NCBI RefSeq assembly: GCF_019112545.1
Contig: NW_025064899.1
Span: 450,795 to 509,328, forward strand
Origin: Guyanagaster necrorhizus
Taxonomy: Eukaryota > Basidiomycota > Agaricomycetes > Agaricales > Physalacriaceae
Length of the DNA stretch: 58,534 bases
Reading direction: 5' to 3'
Below are positions 25,551 through 37,586 of this stretch, in pieces; within the stretch, counting starts at the first letter, position 1, and each line of letters opens with the position of its first letter. Made by a program: the position numbers and the translations under genes. Under the pieces are notes generated by a model. The model ran no database searches. It saw nothing but the letters and a program-made list of their open reading frames with translations, and was not told where the DNA came from.

Positions 25551-27292
25551 TAGATGTACTTCTTTGGTCTTTGCAGCTCATCCAGCCTTCAAGGGCCTTC
25601 TCTTGCCTCTCCTTTTCCAGTTCATTGGCTAGTTCCTCTGTCACTTCACTGGTTCTAGTAGGGTGTATCTAATTTTGTAGGATAGCAACTGCCTTCTCTG
25701 GCTCATAGGCTTCTTTTACTGCTTGCCAGATCCACTCAGTGTCAAAGAGTTTTAGCCATGTGATAGGGGTCTCTCTCCTTGTTCAGCCCATAGATGTTTG
25801 AGTCTTAAACAGTTGTGATTCTTTGGATGTGGTGGTAGAGGAAACTTGGGGTATATTCAAATGCATGTAAATAATAGTATCTACAGAATGCATATGAGTC
25901 TGACCTGCAGCTACCAGTGACATACCATAAAGTCCTTTGGCCAACTGAGTGAAATCACTCACTTGTTGGCCTCATCTTTTCCTTCTTCCTGGCCTACTCT
26001 TGGGTCATCCATTTCATCTGCTTCTTTCTGCAGCTCTGTGATCTGTGCTTGAATGTCTTCTCAGGTTCACTTCTTCTTTGGGCAGTTCCATGACATATGG
26101 CCCTTCTGTCCACAATTAAAACACTTCCCTTCTTTTTTCATCTGATCTATGTCCATTGGCTTTTCACTGCTGGTGTAAGTTGTCCTCATTCCAGTTTTAT
26201 GAACTGTATAAGCAGGGATGAAAGAGGTTGAGATGGTGCTAGATCCCCTTTCTGAGGATCCTCTGGTATTCTTTCTGTTCTCTGTCAGTGAGGGTCTTCT
26301 TTGGCTCAATTGCAGCTTCTGCCCTGATCACCTTCTGCTGCATTCACTCCTTATTCATCTTGATAATTCTGGCCTTCTATGCTTCATAGCCCTTCAGGAT
26401 GTTGGTGCTAATGTTAGAAATCATGGTGATGTAGGATAGGGGCACCTCAAGCTTCATGTATTCAACCATTTGCCTGTCCTTGTTGATGCTATTGTGTACC
26501 CCTGCCAATGTCTCAAGTTGTTCTAACTTGTTGAAGTATTTGCTGGCCATCTTGTCTTCCATTCAGTACTCCTTCATCTTGTTCTTGTGTACTTTCTGGA
26601 TAGCAGGGTTGATGAATTTGTCCTGGACCATCTGTTTGAAGATGAGCCAGGATGGGTATTGGTAATACTGTCAGATGGTGGAATATAAAGTCAGGGTGAT
26701 TAAGATCCACCATTGTTTGGCCTTGCTTTTGAAATAGGAGGCAGCAAAGGTGACTTTGTTCATATTGGATCTAAAGTATGCAGTATAGATCTCAAAATAT
26801 TGTTCACAATCCACAATGTCATCTGATGCACCCTTAAAAGGGTGGAGTGTGTGGACAAGATCAGGTTTACATTGGAGCATAGTGGCATTCTGGAGTAGTG
26901 CCCCCATTGTGTTTGGGTATTTGTTGAAGAGGGATTATTTCCACTCTGCCAGTGATCTGGAGAATGAGTGCAGGGAATTGTCATTGGCCATTGGACTTTC
27001 TTCAGGCATAGCTTTCTTTCACACTATGTGTCTATCCTGAATCATAAATCCCAATCTCATGGCTTCAGGGTCATCTCCACTTGGTTCCAGATCAGTTGAG
27101 ACTTGCTCAGCCCCAGCAAGAAGTTGGCTACCAGGTTTGGTCTATGGATTTCAGAATCCAATAGGTCAAAGGGATTGCTGGACTTTTGGTCATACAGCCT
27201 GTATGGTGGCTTCTTGGCTGGATACTGTAGCTAGCAAAGGTCAGAAGCTTATGGTTTATAATGATTGGGCAGTGTATATGGCATGCTATAGT
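25551..27292 (-). pseudogene. Element D gag, 3' part
   Basis: It contains the knuckle CFNCGQKGHMSWNC at about 26090-26135 (all four zinc ligands present) and a capsid region at about 26300-26910 with FKGASDDIVDCEQYFEIYTAYF. The linker between knuckle and protease lies at 25560-25900. Gag is interrupted at 27297 by element E and continues at 35629. Confidence 0.8.
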
Positions 27293-27297
27293 GGTTC

Positions 27298-27821
27298 TGT
27301 TAAGCCCAAATTCCATGTGACAATCAACACATGATAAACAGTTCAGTACCTCACACTTCGGGTATGTCCGACTGAGTTCACTGATGTGATGAAAGTGTTG
27401 TGAGGTCAAGGTGTCGCAAGTAGTAGGAGCTCGAGATAAGATGGTGAAGTAAAACTTTAGTTCGAGACTGAGGTATTACAGCGAGAACTGAGCTACTTAA
27501 ATACTGTCATGCTATAAATAAGCATTCACAAAAGGCTGTTGTCCTGCTGTGTGCTGTTTCCCCTACCGTTGCCAGTCTCTCCACAAAAACTATTGTCCTG
27601 CTGTGTGCTGTTATTGCTGCACCGCAGTTGGAGGACAAAAAGGTCATTGTCTCTCCCTTCACAGCACACAGCAGTGCGGTATGACAAGGACTGACTGAGT
27701 TGCTGAGCTAAGCGTTCCCACGGTCCTAAGCGCTGGCCTAAGCACTCTGACTAAGCAAGATAGGGGTCATTTCCGAGGAAAAAGAAAAGAAAATAGGAAG
27801 AAAATAGGAAAAATCATAACA
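27298..27821 (-). repeat. Left (3') LTR of element E
   Basis: It starts TGTTAAGCCCAAATTCC and ends AATCATAACA. It holds two direct copies of TTGTCCTGCTGTGTGCTGTT (27539-27558 and 27593-27612) and an inverted copy of the core (27660-27674). The polypurine-tract complement ttaccctctcctt follows. Confidence 0.95.
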
Positions 27822-30800
27822 TTACCCTCTCCTTAAGACCATTGTCCCAATGGCTAAGTTAGGGAAGTCCCCCGCCCCTTGGCAGGAGGTGGCCGATCTG
27901 CTGGACCCCTCGGGTGGAGGCACATTGCTCTTTGCTGTATGTCCCCACTGGTTGTCCATTGTCCACTGCAGAGCCATCTTCATCGTCCTCTTGTAACATT
28001 CTCCCATCATCAGCAGGTTGGTTGAACATCGAGTCCTTCATGTCCAACTTGTTGATTCTGTGTTCATAATCTCGAATGGCGTCCTCTGCATTCATGTATT
28101 TTTTGTTGACCCATTGGTTTGATTCTGGTTCATACCCCTTCCAGCTGACTAGATAGTCAATAGTTGTTTTCATGCCTCCCCCTCATGCTCTAATCTTTTG
28201 GGTTCTGTGGTTTAGCACTTCATCAATTTCGTAATGTTCTTCATCGTCGATGAGTTTGGCTGGTGGTGGAGGTGGTTTCTCTTGGTTCAGAAAGGTGAGA
28301 GTCACATATAGTGTCAATAATGTTTCGTTAAAAACATTATGAATTTTCCAAGTTGCTGAGAGCTGCAACTTGTATGCAGATTTGCTGACTTTTGCGATCA
28401 CCTTGAATGGTCCAGTTCGTTTATCTGCCAGTTTTTGTTTTGGCCGTGGCAGATGCAGATTTGTGGCATCCAACCAAACTTTGTCGTTGGTTAAATATTC
28501 ATGAGCAGGGCATTTGTGCTTGTCGTACTGTTTTTTCATTGTTAAGGCAGCCTTGTCAAGGGCGGTCTTGGTCTCCTCATGGATCTTTGTCATCATTGAT
28601 GCAAAGGTCATTGAAGCCGGCATTGTTGTATGGACTCGACTGGTTTGTGCAACTGGTGGGTTCCATCCATAGTTCACAAAGAATGGCATTTTACCCGTTG
28701 CGGAGTGAATTCTGTTGTTGTGCTGGAATGCTGCCAGTGCGAGCCATTCCATCCAGTCGTTCTGTCTGTAGTTGATGAAAAGTCGTAAGTACTTTTCAAT
28801 TTCTTGGTTGGCCCATTCTGTTTGGCCATCGGTTTGTGGATGGTATGCTGTCGAAGCATTCCTCTTGATATTCAGGAGTTGGTACAGATCGTCCAAGAAT
28901 TTGGAGACGAATTATGGTCCTCTGTCTGAAATTACTACCTGAGGCATGCCGTATTTTGCATAAACCTCATCTCATAGTATTTTTGCCTATCCCTTGGATG
29001 TCAATTCTGTTGAACAGGTGATTGGAATGATCGCCTTTGAGAAGCGATCGACTATGACAATGATGGCGTCATAGCCATCACTTTCGGGAAGTCCAGTTAT
29101 CATATCCACCAAAATGTGGATCCATGGTGAAGAAGGGACCTCGTTTGGGTGGAGTGGTGCTGCTCTGAGTTGTGTTGAAGACTTGCCTCATTGGCAAACC
29201 TCGCATGCTTTGACATATCAGGTGATATCATAGTCCATCTTGGGCCATCAATATTCCCTTAAGACCAGTTCCTTGGTCTTAGTGATCCTGGGATGTCTGG
29301 CAGTCGCATGATCATGACATGTGGCAATGATATCACCCTGCAGTCGTTGATCTCGGGGAATATAGATTCGTTCATCATAACGGATCAATCCCTCTTCTTT
29401 CTTCAAGCCTCACTTGTGGTTGAGTGATGAGGCAATTCTTTGATCCCACTTGTGGGGATCCCTTGTGGTGCTCTTGATGTGTTCGTGCATCTCTTCTTCT
29501 ATAGGCATTATCATTGCTCAGAAGTGTTCTGGCCATAGTAATACGACCTCCTTGTTGTCGTCTCCTCCTTGGTCATGATCCGCCCTGCGGCTGAGGAAAT
29601 CAGCCTTTTTGTTTGCTGTGCCAGCTTTGTGGTGTAGCATGTATTCGTATTCAGATAGTTCCGTTACCCATCGTGCTTGTCTGTGATTAAGCTTTTGTGG
29701 TTGTCAGAAGTATCGGAGGCTTTGGTGATCTGTCCAGATCTCAAAGGTCTGGACTGCTCCAATGAGATAATGCTGCCATTCAGCAAGAGCAAGCATTATG
29801 GCTAGGAGTTCTTTGTCATAGATTTTGTAGTTGCGTTCAGTTATTGTGAGTGCTTTTGACATGAAGGTGATGGGTCACCATTTGCCATCCTGTTCCTGTG
29901 AAAGTACGGCTCTGATTGCACCTTCGCTGGAGTCAGCTTCCACTCAGAACTTCCCGTCTTGACTCGGTATGGCTAAGATGACATCTTCAGCTAACTGGCA
30001 TTTGAGGTCACCAAATACTGCCTGTTGAGAAATTCCCCAGCTCCATAGGAAATTTCCGGTTAATTGTGTCATTGGTCGGACGATTTTGCTGTAGTCCCGA
30101 ATAAACCATTGGTAGAAGTTTGTAAATCCCAAGAAGGATTGTAGTTCCTTCTTTTTGGTCGGTTCCGGCCACTCAGTGACTCCTGCTATTTTGATGGGAT
30201 CCATTCGAATGCTTCCCTTGCTGATAATGACTCCGAGGTATTCCATTTCCAATACCTCAAATTCGCATTTTTCAGCCTTGAGGAAAAGTTTATGTTTCCT
30301 CATCCATGATAGTACTTGTTGTACTATCAGTTGATGTTCTTCCTTGGTTTTGGTCATGATGAGGATGTCATCTAAATAGATTGTTACTTTTCCAGTGGCG
30401 ATGAGATCTTTAAAGATATCGTTCATCATCCACTGGAATGTGGCTGGTGAATTGGTGAGTCCAAAGAACATTACCGTCGGTTTGAACAAACCACGGTTGG
30501 TTCAAAAAGTGGCCTTCCATTCATCACCTTCTTTGATGCAGACATTGTTGTATCCCCACCGAATGTCAAGTTTGGTGTAGTATTTAGCACCTCGAAGTTT
30601 ATCCATTAACTCTGAGATTAAAGGAAGTGGGTAGCGATTCTTGATTGTCATTTCGTTTAATTTCTGATAATCCTGTACTGGTTGGAGTTTTTCATCCTTC
30701 TTTTTGACAAAGAAGAAGGGTGATGCCATTGGTGACTTTGATGGCTGGATCCTCCCACTGGATAGGTTTTCCTCCAAGAATTTGTCCAGTTCTTGTTGTT

Positions 30801-31500
30801 CGGTATTGCTAAGTGGGTAACACTTGCAATCTAGGTTTGCGCTGGCATTAGGGATTAATTTGATTGCATGGTCCCATGGCTTTGTATCGGGTAGTTCGTC
30901 AAAACTCTCCTTTTCAAATAAATTCTAGTAGTCACATGCCCATGTTGGAACCATCTGTTCGAATGTTTTTTCCTCCTTTCCAGCATTGGCTTTTGCTGCT
31001 AGGTCATTAGCATGATGTACTGCTCAAATGCTGATGGCCCTTTGTAAATCGACAGCAAGTATTGTTTCTCCATCTTCTATTTCTTCATCCCATTGGTCCT
31101 TGAGATCTTCATCCGGTAGTTGAAACGGAATTTCCTGGCAATGACACCGAGTGAAGATGATGCGTCCAGTTTTCCAATTGATTAAGGGATTGTGTCTGAT
31201 CAACCAATCATGACCAAGAAATACCTCCCTGGTTCCTAGATCGGTCACAGCTAAGTCAATTTGTTCTGAATGATCGCCGATAGTGAGCCTTAGCTCGACA
31301 TATTCAGTGATTGATCCTGCTTGATTCTTTGTTCCATCCGCATTATAGACTGGAATCGGGGCTGCTGTTGCCCGAGTAGATAGTTGATGCTTGGTGATGA
31401 AAGCTTGGTTGATGGAACTTCCCATGCAGCCACTGTCGATCAGAGCAGTGACCGCATGGGTAGATCGAGACATTAGTGTTTCGATCTGCACCTTGGTTAT
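27822..31500 (-). pseudogene. Element E pol: protease, RT, RNase H, integrase, chromodomain
   Basis: The protease with the catalytic motif DSGCMGSS is in a 155-codon frame (31024-31491). RT follows in two frames (30502-30777 and 29944-30489) separated by one TGA at 30502-30504, where related elements have Arg. The active site YLDD and FFGLTNSPATFQWMMND are intact. RNase H lies at about 29940-29400, the integrase zinc region around 29330-29150 and the core at about 29130-28800, with a stop within GP*FVSKF. The integrase C-terminus is at 28600-28183 and the chromodomain at 28173-28010 (TIDYLVSWKGYEPESNQW). It is the best preserved pol here, but is not translatable as one protein. Confidence 0.9.
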
Positions 31501-34500
31501 CAGATCTTGTCCAGGGGACTTGGTTCGTCAAATGAACTTTCGTGGTCCATGTAATTTGTCAAGCCATTCCAAGGCCTGGCACCTTTCCACTTTTTGCATT
31601 CCTGTGATCATGTCATCGATCACCTCCTTGACGTGGGTCTTATGTACCCAATTCTTGAGTACAGCCTTTGCCGCTGCTTCGTTTTTTGCATCTTTGATCG
31701 CTCGCCAAGTTCATTCGGTATCAAATGGCTTGAGCCAGGCTGTGGGGCTCGCTGCCCCTGTTCGGCCTAAAGGCAATTGAGTCTGTTTTATCTTTTTAGC
31801 TTGATGATCTTTAAGTGACGACGTACCTTTATTAGGGCTCTCTGCCCTTCTTCAGCCCTTCATCGGCATTTGAGTTATAGAAGTCGGTTCCTTAGGTGAT
31901 TCTGGTTTCTGAGTAACAGGGTCAGGTATATTCGAATGCATGCATAATTTAGCCATAGGTGATAATACTATAGAAGATGAAATGTCAGTCTGTCCAGCAG
32001 ATCGTGACCTGTTACTTGTTCCTTTGGCCAAGGCAGTCGAATCGCCTACTGCTCGGCCCTGTCTTTTGCCTTCTCGGGTTTGTCATCATCCCCAAGGTCC
32101 TGAGCTTCCTTTGTTAGCTCCGCAATCTGTGCTCTGATATTCTCCCACATGTGTTTGTTCTTCTTCTCCAGGCAGTTCCATGCCATGTGGCCTGGTTGAC
32201 CGCAATTGAAGCACTTCCCCTCCTTCTTGAGGTGATCCACATCGATCTGCTTGCCCGTTCTGGTATTTGGACCCTTACCAGTTTGCTTCCTGTCATTCTT
32301 GGAAGTTGGGGCTGAGCTGCCGAGTCTGGCGGATGTGGTTGCATGGGAGGTGGAGGGCTTCAAGCCCTGTCTCTGGTACCTATGTTGGTCCCACAGGTTC
32401 ATTGCTTCTGCCTTCTGTCGTTGTCGTTCCTGCCACATTAGGATGATTCAGGCCTTTCAGTCATCGTACCTGACCAGGACACTATGGCTGAGGTCCGAGA
32501 TGGTCTTTAGGTAATGAGGCAGTACTCCTCGCTTTATATACTCAACCATTCATCCCAAGTCTGCGACGTCCTCCCGAATCTCTGTGAGCTTTCCGAGTCG
32601 CTCCAATTCGTCGAAATAATCAGGCGCCGCCTTGTCGCCCATCCTGTATTCCTTCATCTTTGATTTGTGCACTTCTCGGACCGCCGGATCTGTGAACTTG
32701 TCATAGATCATCTGTTTCAGTACTGCCCAGGTGGGGTACTGATTGTGTTGTCAGGTGGTCGACTAGAAGTTGGGCGCTAGGAGTACCCACCATACCTTTG
32801 CTTTGTCTTCAAAGTAGGTGGTGGCATAGTTGACTTTGTACATGTCGTGAAGGAAGTATGAGGCAAAGACCTGGAAGTATTGGTCGCAATCCATGAGGAA
32901 GCGGTCGATATCGTCTGAAGCCCCTTTAAAGGGAAGGGGCTCCCACCCGAGTGTCAGTCTGACATTTAGTATATGTGCCTTTGGATCAAGAGGTGACATC
33001 AGATTCAGAAGTTCCCCCCCAGGAGGACCCGCCCAATCCATCGGTGGTCCTGGAAAGGAATGTAGCAAGCCATCATCAGCGATGGGACTTCTTGGCATCG
33101 GTGATCCTTCCTTCTTGATGATCTGGCCATCTTTGATGGTCCACCCTTGTGCTATGGCCTCAGGGTCGTCCTTCTTCTCGTTGACTGGTGCTGAACTGGT
33201 GGCTTCATCAGGGGGTGGCTGTCCCCCTAGTAATCGGCTTCCTGTGCCAGTCCAGGGATTTGGGTGATAGATTCTCAGCTGCACATAGGACCAGGTCAGC
33301 CAAGATGCTGTGCTATGGACGGCCGACGTGGTGAGTGAATATCTTGATGTCACCGTTTGGATTGAGGATGCTGTGTTTGCCGATTTGGGCAGCATTAGTG
33401 CCTCCCGTTTGCAAAATCTTGGTCGGTATGGTGGCATCACCATCATCTGATAATGTAAATAACACTGATTGAAATTAAGAATGGTGTGCTCTATCACAGC
33501 ATACTGTAAAATTTCCTCCTGTTCAACAGGATCAGCAGCGGTGTACCTTCATCCTAGGGACAATCGCAGCCAAAGATCGTCTCTCCACAATTCGGCTACC
33601 TGTTCTTGGTATAACTGGATAAACTCCTCTTCCCATGCTTCTCGCTCTCATCACTTCTTCTCCTGTTCTTGACGCATGGTGAGGCTGATGATACTTCCTC
33701 ATTCAAGGATGGGGTCCACTGCTCGGCCCCCTTGGTCCTCCTCCTTGGCCTCATCATCCCCTTCGGCCCTCTTGTTGGTGGTCCCCTCGAGGAGGGAACT
33801 GCCTTGCTGGCCGAAGGTTTCCAGGGTGAGTAGGTTGGGGCTGAGTACTTGACTCAGCATCCTCAGATCCAGGTCAAGGAGTAGGCTCCCTGTCAGGCTG
33901 CTCCTCTTCTCCTTCTGCTGGCAGTGCCACTGCTCTGTGATACTGGTGGAAGTTTCTGTAGAACTTGGGGCAGAGGAAGAGGGTGGCGATCGGCCCATCG
34001 AGAATCCTTTTGAGGTCCCCGGTCAGGTCGATATGTTCGTTGTCGTCTCCAATTGTTCCAAAGTCAGATGGTATCCTATCTCCTCGGTCAGGGATATCGT
34101 CAGTTTCAGCGATGGTGTCTGTCCCGTATGATAGCGGGCGGTCGTCGTCGAGAAAGGATGACTGCTGGCAGTAGTAGTCGTTGGCATGGATGACTCCGGC
34201 AATTGGTCTTGTCCAGGGGTCAGGGCTACTGGTGGGAGTGGCTGGTTCCCGGGACAGAGAGTTGGGAGCATTGATGAACTCGGCAAGGGACTGTGGGGTT
34301 GGCTGTATTGGGTTTGGTACCACTGGACCACGCCTTGGTAGGCATAGGGCTCCTCCTTGCTCCTGTTCCAATCTGCTGGCTGCTCTTGACACTGCTTGCC
34401 AGTACTGGACCTCGTTCCTGTTAGTGTCATTGAAGAATGGGTCGGGACTACTGACCCTGGTTCTCCTTCCGCTACTTCTTGTTGATGAGGCATGTCAGGG

Positions 34501-35090
34501 TTCATGCCTGCTAGTACTTCTGGTCCTTGGAGCCATCCGAATGGCATCCAGGGAGTCTCTAGCCTGGCACCCAATTCCAGACTGGGCGATGGTTGTTCTT
34601 GACACAGCAATGCTGCACTCAGAGGTGGGGACGGGAGTGTTGGGTCGGGATCATTGAAACCCTGTAGCCCAAGGGTTTCCAGGGTTTCGGACGACTGCTG
34701 ATGGGGGTCTTGGAGGATATCCGTGTGGCCGCTGCTGCTCCTCCTCTTCTCTAGAACGCCTTTGAGTCAAGCTTCCAGGCTTGTCTTCTGTTTCTTCGGG
34801 GTGTCAGATGGAGTTTCGGACAGAGGGAGGGATGTCATGGAGGGGGAGATCTGGCATGACATTTTGGAGGATTGTATGGATGCATTGGAATTCTTGGTAG
34901 TGTTGAATGGCCCAGGCAGTAATGGATTAGCGTCCATGGCACAGCTGTATGATCACCAATAAACCAATCAAGGTTCCAATGATAGAAGCCAAGAGTTCGA
35001 AGAACTCGTGAGTAAAGTTGGGATCGGATGGATTTAGAGCAGGGGGCATTCAGTTCTCAAAGTGGTTTAGGCTTGAGAAGGGAAGCGAAT
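31501..35090 (-). pseudogene. Element E gag with membrane segment and CCHC knuckle
   Basis: The start is probably the ATG near 35050 on the minus strand. The first module has a hydrophobic span LASIIGTLIGLLVIIQLC (about 34945-35000), then a stop, then SITAWAIQHYQEFQ. A Pro/Glu-rich acidic part follows (about 34800-33700). The conserved unknown domain WRDDLW...RYTAADPVEQEEILQYA is at about 33620-33450. The capsid is in the 244-codon frame 32763-33497 and downstream to about 32400 (GASDDIDRFLMDCDQYFQVF). The knuckle CFNCGQPGHMAWNC is at about 32165-32215. Several frame changes and stops are present. Confidence 0.85.
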
Positions 35091-35104
35091 AGTCTCAAAC
35101 TAAT
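35091..35104 (-). promoter_or_regulatory. Self-complementary primer-binding site of element E
   Basis: Plus-strand agtctcaaactaa (35091-35103) is an exact 13-base reverse complement of 35264-35276 in the adjoining LTR. A TATTTAAG box (35303-35310, minus) lies 34 nt upstream of that LTR site, so the pairing partner would be the very 5' end of the transcript. This is the geometry of Tf1 self-priming. Confidence 0.75.
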
Positions 35105-35628
35105 TGTTAAGCCCAAATTCCACATGACAATCAACACATGATAAACAGTTCAGTACCTCGCACTTCGGGTATGTCCAACTGAGTTCACTGATGTGATGAA
35201 AGTGTTGTGAGGTCAAGGCATCACAAGTAGTAAGAGCTTGAGATAAGATGGTGAAGTAAAACTTTAGTTTGAGACTGGGGTATTACAGCGAGAACTGAGC
35301 TACTTAAATACTGTCATGCTATAAATAAACATTCACAAAAGGCTGTTGTCCTGCTGTGTGCTGTTTCCCCTACCATTGCCAGTCTCTCCACAAAAACTAT
35401 TGTCCTGCTGTGTGCTGTTACTGCTGCGCCGCAGTTGGAGGACAAAAAGGTCATTGTCTCTCCCTTCACAGCACACAGCAGTGCGGTATGACAAGGACTG
35501 ACTGGGTTGCTGAGCTAAGCGTTCCCACGGTCCTAAGTGCTGGCCTAAGCACCCTGACTAAGCAAGATAGGGGTCATTTCTGAGGAAAAAGAAAAGAAAA
35601 TAGGAAGAAAATAGGAAAAATCATAACA
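35105..35628 (-). repeat. Right (5') LTR of element E
   Basis: Partner of 27298-27821 and the same length. The TATA-like box is at 35303-35310 on the minus strand. Confidence 0.95.
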
Positions 35629-35633
35629 GGTTC

Positions 35634-37572
35634 TGTCAGTGTGTTCAGCATGAGTTGGATATTATACTGATAGGGTGGCAGACCCTTCAGCTGATCCTCA
35701 GGATAATCTCTGTTATAAATATAAATGGTGCAGTCAGTAACTGTGTATTGCAATAGATATCTTTTTTTATTGTTACTTGTGCTAGGGTATCTCCTCTCCA
35801 GTGGTGTCATTAACCAACTAATGTTCTTTCATAGGAGGGCCATTCTCTCCCAGTATATTCCCTTGAATTCCTGTTGGTGATTGCAACTGATTTCTTTCTC
35901 CAGCATCTCTTGATCCATGTCTCCATATTTCAGGAACATATCAATCTTGATGAGAACATCATTATTGTCTCTGTCACTCTTCTTGCTGTTCTCAACCTCC
36001 TTGCTATCCAGTGCCTCCTCCTCAAGAAAGTCAGCAGGCAGATCATAGATGGTTGGCTTGGGTCCTCATACTGTTGCTGGGGAACTCCCTGTCAGCTCCA
36101 GTGTTGGGTCTAGGAGAAGGTTGTCATCAGAGCCTAGAAGACCCAGCTCTTCCATTTCTCTGGTCTGCCTTCTGGTCTGCCTCTCTCTCTATTGCTGTGC
36201 TATACCTTCAGAAGTCATTGTAAAAGTCATGGTTGAGGAAGAGAGTAGCAATATGTCCTCAAAGGAATCATCAGAGGGCTCAGTCAGAGATCCAGGCTCC
36301 TGAAGGAACTCAGATTCCATACCCTCTGAGGATTGAACTGGCATCTGATGGGAGGGACCCACTGCTCCCAGTGCTTTCTTTGTAGGTGGAAGGCAGGAGT
36401 TTATAGTCATTGTCAAGATTTCTGGCTTCATCTGCAGTGTAGATCTCAGCATTGGCCCAGTGGTCAGTGGACTATAGGTGATTCTCAGGATCAGGGCCCC
36501 ACTCTCAGAGTCCAGTACTAGTGGAACTTAGAGGAGGTGCATCTGCAATTCCTGTTTGCTTGGTGTCCTCTGTATCAACCTCAGAGAACTCTCCCTCCTC
36601 TCCTTCATAGTATAGATCTCTGTCTGCTCCTTTGTATAATCCATGAGCCTCTGGTGGAGCTGGTCCCCACTCTGCAGCCTGTTCTTCTCATGCTCATTGT
36701 CATTGCTGATATTCATAGTAGAGGTCATCAGCCTCTTGCTCTCACTAATCAGCCTCTCACTCAATATGCTCTCTCTCCTCCTCACTCAGGTCATATCCTT
36801 CCCTTTCCCACTGCTTGACCTCCATTTGGGCTGTGTAGTGGGCACCTGACTCCCTATAGTTGTCAGGCAATATTGGGAGATAGAGGCTGGGAGTTGAGGA
36901 GATGGGGCTGGAGTCTGAGGGAATGAGACTCTCATTGGGAGTGACATATCTGAAACCTCTTCCTGCAAGTCTTGCAACCTCATTAATGGAGTTCTGGGCA
37001 TGGTCTTCAATGCCAGGCTCATAAGGAGCAGTGGAAGGGTCAGGGGATGGTGACTCCTCAAAGAAGTTGTCAGAGAGATCCTCACTCTCTTGGTTAGGGA
37101 TTGAGGGTAGGACTCATGGGATTCACAATGAGATGTCAAACAGGTTTCTGAAATCTATGATGGCATGATGCTCATCATCTCAGCTTCTAGCAGATTCATC
37201 TGATTGGTGTTCTTCTTCTTCTTTCTGAGTGTTCCTGTCATTCATGCTACCAGGCCCAGTTTCAGGTATGGTTCCAGTTGTGGGCTGGAAGAAGGCTCTA
37301 GCAGAGGAGAGAATATCTTAGAGAGAGAGGTCAGAGATGATATTTTGTAGGATCTGCTGAATTTGTACAAAGGATTGGTAGTGCCTGACTACCCATGCAG
37401 TGATCAATTGATGTCCTCAACAGAGTGTGATAATGACTAATAAGCCTAATAAGGTTCCTATGATTGAAGCTAGAAGCTTAAAGAATTCATCAGTAAGGTC
37501 AGTAGTTGTAATATTAATGGCAGGCATTTGGTTTCTTTCACATGTGATAGGCATAAAGAAAGGGAATTAGGA
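35634..37572 (-). pseudogene. Element D gag, 5' part
   Basis: This continues gag of D beyond element E. The conserved unknown domain is at 35620-35880 (RYPSTSNNKKRYLLQYTVTD). Acidic, Ser/Thr/Gln-rich sequence follows (about 36050-37130). The N-terminal module lies at about 37520-37320, starting at a Met near 37525, with the span LLASIIGTLLGLLVIITLC, a TGA in place of an Arg codon, then LITAWVVRHYQSF. It is about 90% alike by eye to the corresponding part of B. Confidence 0.78.
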
Positions 37573-37586
37573 AGTCTTGAACTAAT
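37573..37586 (-). promoter_or_regulatory. Self-complementary primer-binding site of element D
   Basis: Plus-strand agtcttgaacta (37573-37584) is the exact reverse complement of 37728-37739 within the LTR. Confidence 0.7.

Larger units (their letters stand above)
27298..35628 (-). mobile_element. Element E: youngest Ty3/gypsy chromovirus, inside D
   Basis: The two 524-bp LTRs (27298-27821, 35105-35628) are flanked by the duplication ggttc (27293-27297, 35629-35633). The length is 8331 bp, minus strand. It retains many CpG dinucleotides, unlike everything around it, and its open frames are long (237 codons of integrase, 181 of RT, 155 of protease). Still, single stops interrupt RT, integrase and gag. 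LTR differences are largely at CpG sites (for example CATGTG against CACATG). Confidence 0.95.
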
